DNA of 64,000 nucleotides. Source: Aculops lycopersici. Lineage: Eukaryota; Arthropoda; Arachnida; Trombidiformes; Eriophyidae. This document shows, in pieces, positions 19,107 through 30,143 of this stretch. The translations under genes and the position numbers were made by a program. The stretch is from positions 1,894,664 to 1,958,663 of the forward strand of contig WNKI01000005.1 in assembly GCA_015350385.1 (NCBI GenBank), in the 5' to 3' direction. Positions within the stretch are counted from its first letter, which is position 1, and each line of letters opens with the position of its first letter. A model generated the notes under the pieces. The model was given only the letters and a program-made list of their open reading frames with translations. It was not told the origin of the DNA and did no database searches.

Positions 19107-21893
19107 ATAGCAGCAGCAGCAGCACCAGCAGCACCAGCAGCGGCAGCACCAAGTTGAGCATCCAGATGAGAGTTTTGCAAATGATGATCTTATCTTGTAT
19201 TTGTTTATGTCGTTATTTTTCGCTCCATGTCAAATGCTGGCCCCAATGTTAAGCTAATGAAACTTTTTTGTCTCCACTTCTCCTTGCTGGGTGCATAAAA
19301 TGTATTGGCACCAGCGACCTGGACGACAAGTCTCTTATGTGACTCCCGGCGCCAGACGGTCAGCCAGTTAAAAGAGTCGAATGCAAAGTTGCTCTTGTTG
19401 TAGACCCGACGACAACTACAACATTCTCAGCTCCAAGAGTCTGATTAAATTCAATTGCAGTCAGGCTTCCAATTGAGGCGGCTAATGTTCTCCTGGCTTC
19501 ACACAATTGAGAGGCCGAGTGGCCGCTGTCCACTTGACATGGAACGAAGCGAAGCAACCACTCGCGGCAGATGAGACGAGAGATCAAATCAAGCAGCTAA
19601 CTACTTGCCAATTGGATCCGAATGGCAATAGCCGATCGCCGATCGGATGGTTGGTTTGAGATTTGGGTTTGAAAATTTTAACCCAAAACTCAGATGGGAG
19701 AAGCGGAGAAAATTCAAATTAGGCGCTCGGATGGTTGGCGCCGTTGGTTGATCCAGTTCTGCTTCATGTTCTACTTTTTGCAACTCGATACCAGACAGCG
19801 GCTGCTCACTTGGCCGTCCAGAGGGCCAACGAGACTCGCAACAAACTAACTAAGTCGACCGTTCGATGGCAGAGAGAAAGATTTGAAGCAGATGCCAAAG
19901 GGCGAACCTAATTGCAATTCTCTGGTCCCTCTAATGAGCTGTAGATCAACTAGCAACTTGTTACAATTGTTTCCACTTAATGACAACAGCAACTAGAGAG
20001 AGAGAGAGACAACGCCTGTCGCTCGGCTGTTGGAGTGGAATTGAGAGTGAGTGGAAATAAACTAAGAGACTAACGCAAATTGCATTAGTCTGTTTGTTTT
20101 GTCCATTTGCCAGTTCGTCAAGTCGATTGTCGGTGAATATAATCAACTTCACTGAGCGCGTCAACTGCGTCACGGGGGCGCGCAGAGTCAAGTGGCCAGC
20201 GGCGACGACCGGTGGCTAGTTGGGTACAATGTTTGTGTTGGACAAGTGAGCATTCAGCAAGAGAGCAAGTGGCGCATCTGGATTCCGTCTTGTGTCCGTT
20301 TGTCTGTTTTATCATTTGACAGAAAGTCTCTCTCTCTCTCTATCTCTTTCTCGCTGTGCACTTGACTTTTCTGTCTGCTGCGTTCGGTTATTATAATCCA
20401 CCGAAGCAGTTGCAGTTGCAGTTGCAGTTGCAGCAGGTACTCAACTGATCGACTGACCGGCCAACTGGATGCTCATCAGTTACGTTCCTCTTCTCGTTAT
20501 ACCCTCCAACTCTACTGCTTGCACAACCACTCGGCGTCCACCCGCCGAGTTGAGCATCCGAAGCGAACAACACACACAACCGACAACAGCAAAGCGACTC
20601 AACCTGCCGCTCAATTACCTCCAACCACCGAGCTGACCACCGACCGAGTTATTTTGGCAAATTTATTTATTAAATTATTTATTATTATTGCAAGCGCCAG
20701 TTGGCTCGCAGGTTATGTTCTCGCTGCCAGCTCTCAATGGCCGCTCATTGGTATCTCGTTGGTTTCTTCTGAATGGCAAGACACAAGTGGGCATGTTTAG
20801 CAGCCGTCTAGTTGCCGGCAGGCCGATTAAAAGTGGCGCTCAATTTGTGTGTCAGTTTGTGTGTAGATGTTTGTGTGCATGTGTGTGGCCGGCAACTATT
20901 TAGCCACTCGATGTTTGTGTTACATAAGTTTGCAAGGTCTCTCGAGATAACACTAAGCTCGCACTAGCTAAGGGGCTCAAGTGGCGCTCCTACGCTTCTA
21001 TCGTGGTCGCTATTGCCACTGCTGTTGTCGCGATAATTCTTGTTCCTGTCCGTTGTGTAACATACGCAACTTGTTGTTGTCGCTCGAGAGTTTTGTGTAC
21101 GAATGTCAATGGGCGAGATTCCAGCAAAACGGAGGCGGAACACAGAGAGTCGATCATTAAGCTGGCTCTTGAGGATTTAATTTCGAGAGACAATCCAAGT
21201 GGTGAGCTCACGCTGCGTCGCTGCTCACTTGTCACGCTGCTCATGGATTCGTTGGCCGGCCGTTCGAGTCGGCGGCCCGAAATTGTTGGTTGGAAATCAA
21301 AACAAAAATCAGATATATACATCTACTTGAAAATTGGACTAGATTTGCGCATTGCCTAGATTATCGTGCAAAGCTAGGTAACGTGAAAAAGGACAACGTT
21401 TGGTTGCTATTTTAGAGGAAAATTCTAATCTCCAGACAAACGAACTGCAAGTAGGAGGGTCTGATGCCGCGGCATTCGATTAATGAGAAATTAAATTGAG
21501 GAGCTAGAGAGATCGAAAACAAAACAACAGGTGAGACCCTAAACTCGTAAAAAGTTTTGGAGAAGCGAAGAGGAAAAGTTTATAGTATCATCGTAAACCG
21601 AATGATGGAACCAACAAAAGCTAATGGAAGAGAATCATCGACGATAACCAAGAGTGATCATGATTGCTAATTAAAATCTCGGCTTCTTCTTTCAATTTCA
21701 TTCCGACTTTTATTTTGACTGATTATCAATTTGACTGATTCTCTCTCTCTCGCTTGCCTATCAATTAAAAAAGTTCTCGCTTTTACAGGTCAACACAACA
21801 CAGCTGACCACTGGCCTGTAATAGGAGTCGCCGGCGCGGCCACTTTATCTCTGGATAGTTGCAGTGTGTTTCGTAGTTATGGTCGAAATGGTC

Positions 21894-21894
21894 G

Positions 21895-21929
<35 letters not shown>
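21894..21929. repeat. (GTT)n microsatellite
   Basis: 36 bases of GTT. Confidence 0.95.
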
Positions 21930-22362
21930 AGTGTTGCTGAGCAACGCGAAAATTTGGTCTTGTAGTCGAATGTTGTCCCTCTATCTGTCTTTCTATCTCT
22001 AGCTACATTGTGTACTCTCGCACAAATGGATCTCGTTTGCAGACTAAATTACTGCTGGCTGGCTGGCAGTTAAAGTGATAGTGGCCAACACTATTGTCTA
22101 TAATGTAAGTTCTCCTCTTTCAAACGAGAAGAAGGAGGCAGGTAGATTTGTGTTGCCGTTTATTCACTACTTTAGTTGGCTTTACTGACAACCTAAACTA
22201 GACAAAAAGCAAGCGGCCAAAATAAAGACGACAAACTGACGAGGCGACTATAGTGGTTGTTGTTTAGCCATTGTTCTTTTGGTTGTTCTTTTTGTGCAAC
22301 GAGAGTAACTCGGTATCAAATTGCGTCCAACAAGCGAGTCAGGTTTCCACGGTTTATGTGCC

Positions 22363-22396
22363 TATAAAACTGGCTTACTTTTGATCTCGTCGCAGT
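22363..22396 (+). promoter_or_regulatory. Candidate core promoter upstream of IRX
   Basis: TATAAAA at 22363-22369 is followed 30 bases later by CGCAGTT, an arthropod initiator-like sequence, placing a possible start near 22393. It is on the IRX strand and 1.86 kb upstream of the IRX ATG. Spacing is textbook, but other TATA-like words exist in the desert, so this is a candidate only. Confidence 0.4.
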
Positions 22397-22761
22397 TAAC
22401 GACTCCAACTGCAACTGCAACTGCAACCAAGCCCACGACTACGACTACGACGATTATTATTACGACAACAACACACACCTCATTTCTGAAAACTGAATAA
22501 CAGTCATATAAGCACACCGCCGACTGTCCGCCGTATGGTAGCCGGCGGTTGCAGTGGGCTTTTCTCTTTCTTTTTCAGTGATTATCATGATCGTCATAAT
22601 CTACTGCCCTCGGCATAGCAACAGGAACAGCAACAGCAACAGCAACAGCGACAGCAACTCGGCCGGCTGGTCAGCGTTTGCATAAAATATTCCAATTTAA
22701 TTTAGCGTCGCTCGAGAGCAAGGAGCAAGTTGGTCGTGCGTACCACTTGCGCGCCGCTCGC

Positions 22762-22777
22762 CGATTCAATTGAATCG
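22762..22777. repeat. 16-bp perfect palindrome
   Basis: CGATTCAATTGAATCG, no spacer. Confidence 0.97.
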
Positions 22778-23829
22778 AATTGGATTGGATTTGGGCGCCC
22801 AGGTGAGCGGCTGCTGTAGCTGCGGCGAGTCGGGTTTCACCTGGCGCAAGTGAGACGCTTTGCAAAGACACAATCAGCAGGTAGGTGAGCAAGTGAGCTG
22901 GAGACCAAGAGACCAAGTGAGCAGGCAAACAAATAGACAGACACACGAATAAACAAACAAACAAACGAATGGAATCTTTTGACTTGTCAAAAGTCTCCTC
23001 TGCTCCTCGCTCCCTTCGCAGCGTCTGTCTCCGTGTGTCTAATTCTGCGGCCGTGTTTTACCTTTTACCTTTTGCCTGTGCTCTATGCTGGATGACGAGT
23101 GACTCTTGTGTTTTAGGTCAAGAATGTCGGCGGCCGCGAATGCGACGCCAGGAGTTGATGCGATCCGCTGGCAAGTGCTCGTGTATCGATGGCGGCCAAG
23201 GCGGTAGCAGGAGTAGCGGCATCGGCGGCCAAGTGGTTGCGGTGTCGGTTTGCGAGGACGTGCGTCATGAATCATCATTGCGATCAGTGTCAGTTTTTCC
23301 TTTGCCACTCGCATTTGGCCAAATAATGCCAAAAATTTCACCTGCAACACCAAGCGGAGGGCGAGGGCATAAGGATCGCTCAGCAGAGGGACATTCTTTT
23401 TCTTCTTCTGGCCAACGAAGACGACGACGACGTCACGCTGGCCACTTGGCGCCGCTCACCTGCAGCTCCCGCCGCCGCCGCCGCCTCCAAACGACAACGA
23501 CAACCACTACGACAACGACGGCCGCAACCACCACGACCACCATGGGGTTACCTGTGGCGTGAGGAGGAGCTTGGCCGCAGGTGAGCAGCCGCTAACTGCC
23601 TTGGCCATTCAAGAGCGAGTGATATCGTTTTGTTGCTTTGTGTTGCTTGTGTCGCAGATTTAGTTTGGACACTAGTTCCGCGAGCAAACGTTAGGCGGCG
23701 CCAGGGTTCCGTGCAGGAGTTGGAATTAGGATTAGAATTAGAACACATTCGGAGGGAGTGGTGCGCAGAAGCGGCGCGCATTCGAGGGCTGCGCGAATAA
23801 GGCAAAACTATGCCATGTTATGTTACAAA

Positions 23830-23858
23830 CGGCTAGCTACGATGTTAACAGCTAGCCG
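23830..23858. repeat. 9-bp inverted repeat, 11-base loop
   Basis: CGGCTAGCT and AGCTAGCCG flank ACGATGTTAAC. Confidence 0.9.
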
Positions 23859-24249
23859 CCGAACGGTTAACAATGTCGGAGCCAAAAAGGCAGAGGCCGG
23901 CCAAGAGGCAGAGGCAGCCGCGAGCTGCTTTCTGCGCACTACAAGCGGCAGCGGCAGCAGCAATGGCAGCTTCACAAGACCGAGCGACAATTTGTGCGTA
24001 TGTTGTTCTTGTTGTAGATTGTAATACAAGTTGTATTTGTATGTTAACGCTTCCCAAAAACATTTGATGTTTTGCAAGAGTCGCGACAACAACAACAGCA
24101 ACATTGACGACGACGACGACGACGACTTTCGAGCAAAGCAAAAACAAACCACGGCTCCTACCGATCGGTCGATCAAGATCAACAGATCAAAAGAGCAACA
24201 ACAAGCGCATTAGCAATTTCATCGAACATCTCACGAATAGCCAATCAAC

Positions 24250-24921
24250 ATGCACCACCAATACCAGCACCCAAACTTTGCCATCCCGGCGCCCACCTGT
24301 TTCGCCTTTGGCCTGCCGCCGCCAGCACAACTAGCTCAGCACCAACTGCCGCCAATGCAACCAAGACGCAAGAATGCCACCAGAGAGAATACCCTTCTCT
24401 TGAAGCGCTGGCTCGCCGAGCACAAAACGAACCCCTACCCGACCAAAAACGAGAAGGTCTTTTTGGCCGTGATGACGTGCATGTCGTTGACGCAGGTGAG
24501 CACTTGGTTTGCAAACGCCAGGCGCCGGCTGAAGAAGGAGAACAAGATGACTTGGTCGCCGAGAAATAGGTGCGACGACGACGACGACGACGAGGATCTC
24601 GACGAGGATATAGAGACAGAGGACGATCAGCAGCAGCAGCAGCATGAGCAACAACCACCTGACAGCAACCGGCTCCCAAGTGGCTCGCCCGGCGCAATCA
24701 CAAGCAACACCACCACAACTATATTGCCCAAAATGGAGCAGCATCAACTCCATCAAGCACATCAGCAGCAGCAACTTCACCCACCGCAACATTTACCACC
24801 GCAATCTTCACCGCAGCAGCACCACAGCCTCAACCTCAACCTCAACCTCAACATACATAACATAAATCACCACCTTCAGCAGCAGCACCAGCAGCAGCAA
24901 CAACAGCAACAACAACAACAA

Positions 24922-24953
<32 letters not shown>

Positions 24954-25383
24954 ACAACAGTATCAAGAGGCCGCCGCGAGTCTCTTCTCAAATGAGCATC
25001 CATTCCACCCGTTGCACCCGTTTCACCCGCACCACCCGCTTTACCCCGTGATGGCCGCCCACCACGCGGCAATGCAAGCGGCGGCGGCGGCTGCGGCGGC
25101 GGCAAACGCAAACGCAAACTCAAGTCCGCATTCGAGCAACTCAACAGCAACAGCAACAACAACTCTACCACCACCACCTGTTCCTCTAATGCAAAACAAC
25201 GAGACGCTCCTCAGACAAAGCAGCCAGAGTCCAGACTTGCAAGTGGCCAGTCCGGGGCGCCACTCGCCATTAGCACCACCAAAGAGCGCCACCTGCGCTA
25301 GCTCGCAATCGAGAAACGGTACTTGCCAGTCGCCGGCAGGTAGCGGCGGCCAGCAAGCGAGCGTCTGGCGTCCATTCGCCTAG
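24250..25383 (+). CDS. IRX: Iroquois-class TALE homeobox transcription factor (IRX)
   Basis: A 377-residue frame. The homeodomain starts near residue 39 with RRKNATRENTLLLKRWLAEH, contains the TALE three-residue extension context NPYPTKNEK (61-69), and ends in LTQVSTWFANARRRLKKENK (80-99) followed by MTWSPRNR and an acidic run. This is the Iroquois signature almost word for word. The remainder is low complexity: long polyGln (from about residue 210), His/Pro-rich stretches and polyAla. The Iro box (consensus like KPKIWSLA) is not visible, and the usual long N-terminus before the homeodomain is missing. An in-frame TAG lies three codons before the ATG, so extra exons may exist upstream. The protein ends VWRPFA, close to the Runt-type VWRPY Groucho-binding tail. 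IRX proteins pattern neural and mesodermal tissue. Only confident gene in the 45-kb desert. Confidence 0.93.
24877..24960 (+). repeat. CAG/CAA trinucleotide repeat encoding polyGln
   Basis: Interrupted (CAG/CAA)n in the IRX frame, encoding a near-continuous Gln tract. Mixed CAG/CAA use suggests the amino-acid run is kept, not just slippage. Confidence 0.95.
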
Positions 25384-25957
25384 ATCTCTTCTCTCATTCG
25401 GCCACTTGTTGTTCACTTAATTTAACTTCAAAATTGGAGCAAAGTCACAAACACACACACAGACAAACACACACTCACACTCACACTCACATAGGAGAGA
25501 CACAAATACATATAATTATATTGATTATATCATCGAGTGCTGGTTGCGCAACAAGAAAGGGGACAAAAAGGAGCTACGAGAAGGAGAGAGACAGAGAGGC
25601 GCAAACAATATGAAAACTCTATGGAAACACTATGGAAACACTTTGGAAACGAAACGAAAAAAGAGACATTCTTGTTGGTGTCAACAAAAATATCGCTGCC
25701 GCCGACTCTCAATGCGTGTTTGCGTTACTTGTTTGCTCATTTCGCCCCGCAACGCCATCATCCAATTCCCAGCGGTGATTTAAAATGCGCAACCACAATG
25801 ATGTCGACAACTCGCAATGATGACTCCTATGGCGCAAATCTCTCTCTCGCTCTTTATCCCTCTCACAAACTCTCGCCCACTTACTCTAACTATTTCTCTG
25901 CCAGTTACTCCATTTTGTTGCCACCAAACCAACGACACCAAACTTAGCAAGAGATAA

Positions 25958-25963
25958 AATAAA
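25958..25963 (+). terminator. Candidate poly(A) signal of IRX
   Basis: AATAAA 575 bases after the IRX stop; I saw no earlier canonical hexamer. Confidence 0.45.
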
Positions 25964-28622
25964 CTAGAAAACTCTCAGCTTTAGCAAATTCAGTCTCCAA
26001 TTTAGCGCGCGTCTTCCACTTCCACTTCAACTTCAACTTTTGCTTCCTCTACTTTGGTTCCTCACTTTGATAGATAGACTTCTTGCTCCATCTTTCTCCC
26101 TTGACTGCGGCCCAGCCGAGTTTAGTTATCTCGACGTCTTGGCTTTTAACGCAGCCGATGGGCGCTATCGACAGCGAGGCGCCGCCTCAAGAAAAGCTCC
26201 TGGCTAATCTGGCGCCCGACAGCCAATAGACTCGAGTTGAGTTCATTATATCCGACGATGTTCACATTCTGGCCACCAAACTACACGAGAAAAAGCATCC
26301 AACTGCCGCATCTCGGCCAACGACAGGCTTTGGCTTCCAGCTCAAATAAGAGCCAATAGCAAACTAGCACTTGATGACGATAATACTTTTGGCGCCTCGA
26401 GAATTGAAATAGAGTCGCTTGTGTGGCGTTTGTTTGTAGGAGAAGTTGTAGCGGTTGGTGTTGCGCAACATCATGAGCAACATACCATTTTGCACCCAGG
26501 AGAGTGGTGGCTCCTTCGGCGAGAAACTTGAGAGATGCAAATGGAATCGAGTGTCACTCTCTTCTTGTCGCTTTGGCTGGTTCAATTCTATTATGGGATA
26601 ATAAATAATAATTGATGCGACGACTAGGACCAAGTTTGAGTTTAAGTCTAAGCGCGAGACAACGACAACGACAACGACGACGAGCAAGGGAGCAGTCGTC
26701 GTGTGCTGTGCACTCGATAAAATATAATCAAGTGAGATGCAACATCCAAGTGGCGCCTACACAAACTACAAGCTGCAAGCTACACGCTACACTCTACAGG
26801 ATTCGAGCGACAAGCTGGCAGATAATGACGCCAACATAATTTTATGCGCCATCTAAAGTTTAAGCTTCGCATTATGATAGCAATTTACTTGGGGGATTTA
26901 GTCTATTTGCATTTGCACCAAAACTTCGATTTATGTTGCGCCGTCGCTTTGTTTCTAGGAATAATATTTTTACGTAACTTTTAAAAGTTAGCTCCACTCC
27001 ATCTTTCTCTTGAGTTCACATCGACAAAAAAGAATAACGTTTGTTTGAACTCTCGAGACAAAACTTGTGACATTTCGCGCCTCTTTCTCGCTTTTCCTTA
27101 CAATATCATATTTAGTAAGCAAATTTTACGACAAAGTAGAATGCAAAATTTCTCCATCTCTACACCACTAACCTCTCAACGTATCACATTTCGACTAGCA
27201 TCATTCAGGCTAGAGCTGATGGTATGCCAATACCACTCGTAATATAACACATCACAACATAACACGACACGACACGACGCGACGCGACACGAAGGAAAGC
27301 TACACTCTTGCCAACTTGGCTACCCAAAGTAGCAGTTCAAATTTGGGACAGCAACACGATTTGTTGTGTGTCGTGTTATTGCTACCAATCTACTTCTCCC
27401 AAAAAAGAACCCACCCTCACGACTAACTGGCAAGCCAAATTTCGCTGGAAACTCGAGGCGCTCGAGAGGAAATAGATAAAGTCTTATTGTTGATGTTGAA
27501 AAGTTTTTTGAACGACTTTGCGACTTTTGGACCAGAAGCGAGGCCAATTGCCGCTCGCCACTTGCACAGAGATGCACAGATACACAGATACACTGTAGTT
27601 GTGACGAGTGAGCGAGTGAGTGAGTGAGTTGGCGCAAAAGTTAGTGTTGGACATACTCATGTGTCACAAAATTTATACAGTCAAATAGATGGAAGACAAA
27701 CATAATGTTACTCTCGAGGAACTTGCCTCTTCCACTTCTTCTCCCCACTTTTCCACAGAAAGCCGCTGGCCTGGGTGCTGGCCGCTTTTAGTGGGCGCAG
27801 CGAGGCGCCGAGTCTATATGACTGTTTGCTCTTTTGCCTTAATGGCGCTAATTTTATTGCTCGCCGGCCACTTGGCTCCATTGTTGCCGCTCGAGTGTCG
27901 CGCGATCGACTGCCAGCGAGCGAGCGAGTGAGCGAGTGGAGTGTGGTGAAGTGAAGTGAAGTGAACAAGCGGAAGTGTTGCTCACTTGGCGCCGCTAACC
28001 AGCGATATTCTATATTTTGTTCGCCAACCCAAACGAGCAAACTCGCTCCTCGGTCGGCCGAATCACTTTGGTCATATTCATTTCGTCTCCTCGATTCAAC
28101 TCGACCACAAGCGACAAGCCGAAAAGCGGGAAAAGCGCAATGAAACTAGCGATTAATTGAGCGTCCCGACCGATCGAGTCGAAATTGTCGCGCGCCATTG
28201 CAAATTTCACGCTTTTTACCTGTACAGAATCAATTTCTCTCTCTCCTTTGAGTTGTCCCTTTCTCTCGTCTGTTCGGGAGGAAAGTTTCAGTGGATTTAG
28301 ATATCGATGTTTAAAATTCTAAATGATCGGGTGGAGTGGAGTGAGGCAAAGTGTTGTTGTTGTTGCTGTATTATGGCCTCGCACGACATGATACCTCTCG
28401 TTGGTTGCTCTTTACCTGTAGAGAGATGAAGCCAGCAATTTGGGGGAAAAGTGGATGGCAACGAATGAGCAATAAATCTCTTTAGTGCCCACCACGAGAA
28501 CGGCAATTGCCGTTGTTTCGCCAGCGCCAGCGCCGTCGCCGCCGACAGAGACATCGTGCTAATTGGCCAGCAACTCGCCATTCGATTGATGTTTGCTTGT
28601 GGCGCGCGCCACCGCCAATTAC

Positions 28623-28662
28623 CTGGCAGTGGCAACGTTCACCTGAACGTTGCTGCTGTTAG
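28623..28662. repeat. 19-bp hairpin with 2-base loop
   Basis: Arms 28623-28641 and 28644-28662: the inner 10 bp (GCAACGTTCA) are perfect, and the outer 9 include four G-U type pairs and no mismatch. Confidence 0.93.
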
Positions 28663-29044
28663 TGATACCGCTTTAAACCGCATTTACCCTTTTGTTTGCC
28701 GTGCCGACAAAACAAAGCGAGTCGTCACGCGCGCGCAGAACGCTCTTGGTGCTGACAACTCAGGTAAGTGCTCGCCTCTAATTGAAAGCTCCGGACGAGT
28801 GGAGTAAAGTGAGGTAAAGTCACGCGCACGCGACGAGCGGCCAACATGACAAATCGCGCAGCTAACTGATGACCAATACGCTTCCTCCTCTCGCCAGAGC
28901 AACCTGTTGGATTTCCACCTCCATCACACTAACAACCAATGCCACCCACCAAACTGAGAGTGGAAACAAGGCAACTGCCATTAACAACTGCGGCCCTTTG
29001 TGTCCACCGACTGACTTTTAGTGCCGCGTTGAAGATTTGCCAAC

Positions 29045-29070
29045 GAGATTTTGCGAACCCGCAAAATCTC
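29045..29070. repeat. Perfect 11-bp hairpin, 4-base loop
   Basis: GAGATTTTGCG, AACC, CGCAAAATCTC. Confidence 0.95.
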
Positions 29071-29307
29071 CAAAAACTCCAAAACTTGCGCTTTTGTCGT
29101 TGGTCGTTGTTGTCTCTCGTTCTCGGCGGCGCACGCTTCGGCTTAATCTTGTTAATTGTCCCTCTTCACCTGGCGGCGTCAAGTGGCCGCAGCTCAGTGA
29201 GGTTATTCGATCCATCGAACTAATCAATTGGCACCGTTTACCTGCAACGAGCCGCCTGCTTGTGAAGGGCCACTTGTTTGTCGTTGCCTCAACACAAATG
29301 GCGGATA

Positions 29308-29308
<1 letters not shown>

Positions 29309-29385
<77 letters not shown>

Positions 29386-29510
29386 AGAAGAAGAAGTAGT
29401 AGTAGTACGTACGTAACGTAACGTAACGTAACGTACGTACGACGACGACGACGACGAACGACGACGACGACGACGANNNNNNNNNNNNNNNNNNNNAGAG
29501 AGAGAGAGGG
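29309..29510. repeat. Compound microsatellite containing an assembly gap
   Basis: GT, then (GA)n of about 66 bases, (GAA)n, (GTA)n, a palindromic ACGTAACGTA series, and (GAC)n. It is then broken by N and resumes as (GA)n. Its true length is unknown. Confidence 0.97.
29477..29496. other. Assembly gap, 20 N
   Basis: Exactly 20 N within the compound microsatellite; the gap size is probably a placeholder. Confidence 0.99.
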
Positions 29511-30112
29511 AGATCAATGAGAAAAAGAGAAAGGCAATTGGTGCGCTAAATCAAAATTAGTCACCCGGCACAGCGACTAACAAGAGGCGAGCAACTCCCA
29601 ATTGGGTGCTATAGGCAGCCACTGCTTACGTGTCTGGCCAAATAAATGGCCAAAAGTCGACTGGCGGCCACGAAAACGAGGGGCCATTTAGGCCGCGAAA
29701 TAGACCGAGAGTTGGAGTGTACAGTTTAACGTAATTCTCACACGGTATCAGCAACAGCAACAGTAACGCTGACGACGATGACGCGTCGTGTGCCAACAAA
29801 TCCGGCGCGTGTGAGTGTCTTTTCTCGCTGGCCACTTGTGTCCATTGCGCTGGTCCTTGTTGCAGTGTTTCTTCCCCGTCTGGCGCGTGTTTACTGTAAT
29901 AGGGCGGTGCAGTTCCAGTGGCAATTGTGTGCGCCAAAAAGGACAGTCTGGTGGCGAGTAAATTGTGCCATCAATAACAAGGCAAAGGAAAAAGTAGTCC
30001 AACAACAACAACAATGAATTCAATTGCCACCTACAACAATCGGCGCACCTAACAAGCGACGACTGCGACTGCAACTGCGACTGCAACTGCAACGGTAACG
30101 AAAATAACGTCC

Positions 30113-30142
<30 letters not shown>
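30113..30142. repeat. (GAC)n microsatellite
   Basis: 30 bases of GAC. Confidence 0.93.

Positions 30143-30143
<1 letters not shown>

Larger units (their letters stand above)
12372..24249. other. Left arm of the gene desert (11.9 kb)
   Basis: No convincing coding exon on either strand. Frames up to about 197 codons occur (for example 22,969-23,562), but they consist of repeats and have no family resemblance. The stretch holds microsatellites (13.4, 15.05, 17.97, 21.9 kb), numerous inverted repeats listed separately, about 17 copies of CAAGTGG/CCACTTG, and a TATA-plus-initiator pair near 22.36-22.39 kb that could serve IRX. I interpret it as cis-regulatory or unconstrained DNA upstream of IRX. 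Confidence 0.6.
25384..29476. other. Desert immediately 3' of IRX
   Basis: The first 600 bases are probably IRX 3' UTR up to the AATAAA at 25,958. Beyond this I see no gene. There is a pentamer (CACGA)n patch at about 27,246-27,292, GAGT/GTGAA repeats around 27.6 and 27.95 kb, two marked hairpins (28,623 and 29,045) and recurring CCACTTG/CAAGTGG words. Confidence 0.5.

Noticed and set aside
22969..23562. 197-codon ATG frame upstream of IRX
   Set aside because: About this length is expected by chance in 45 kb over six frames. The end is Arg and Thr runs from trinucleotide repeats, and there is no IRX N-terminal similarity.
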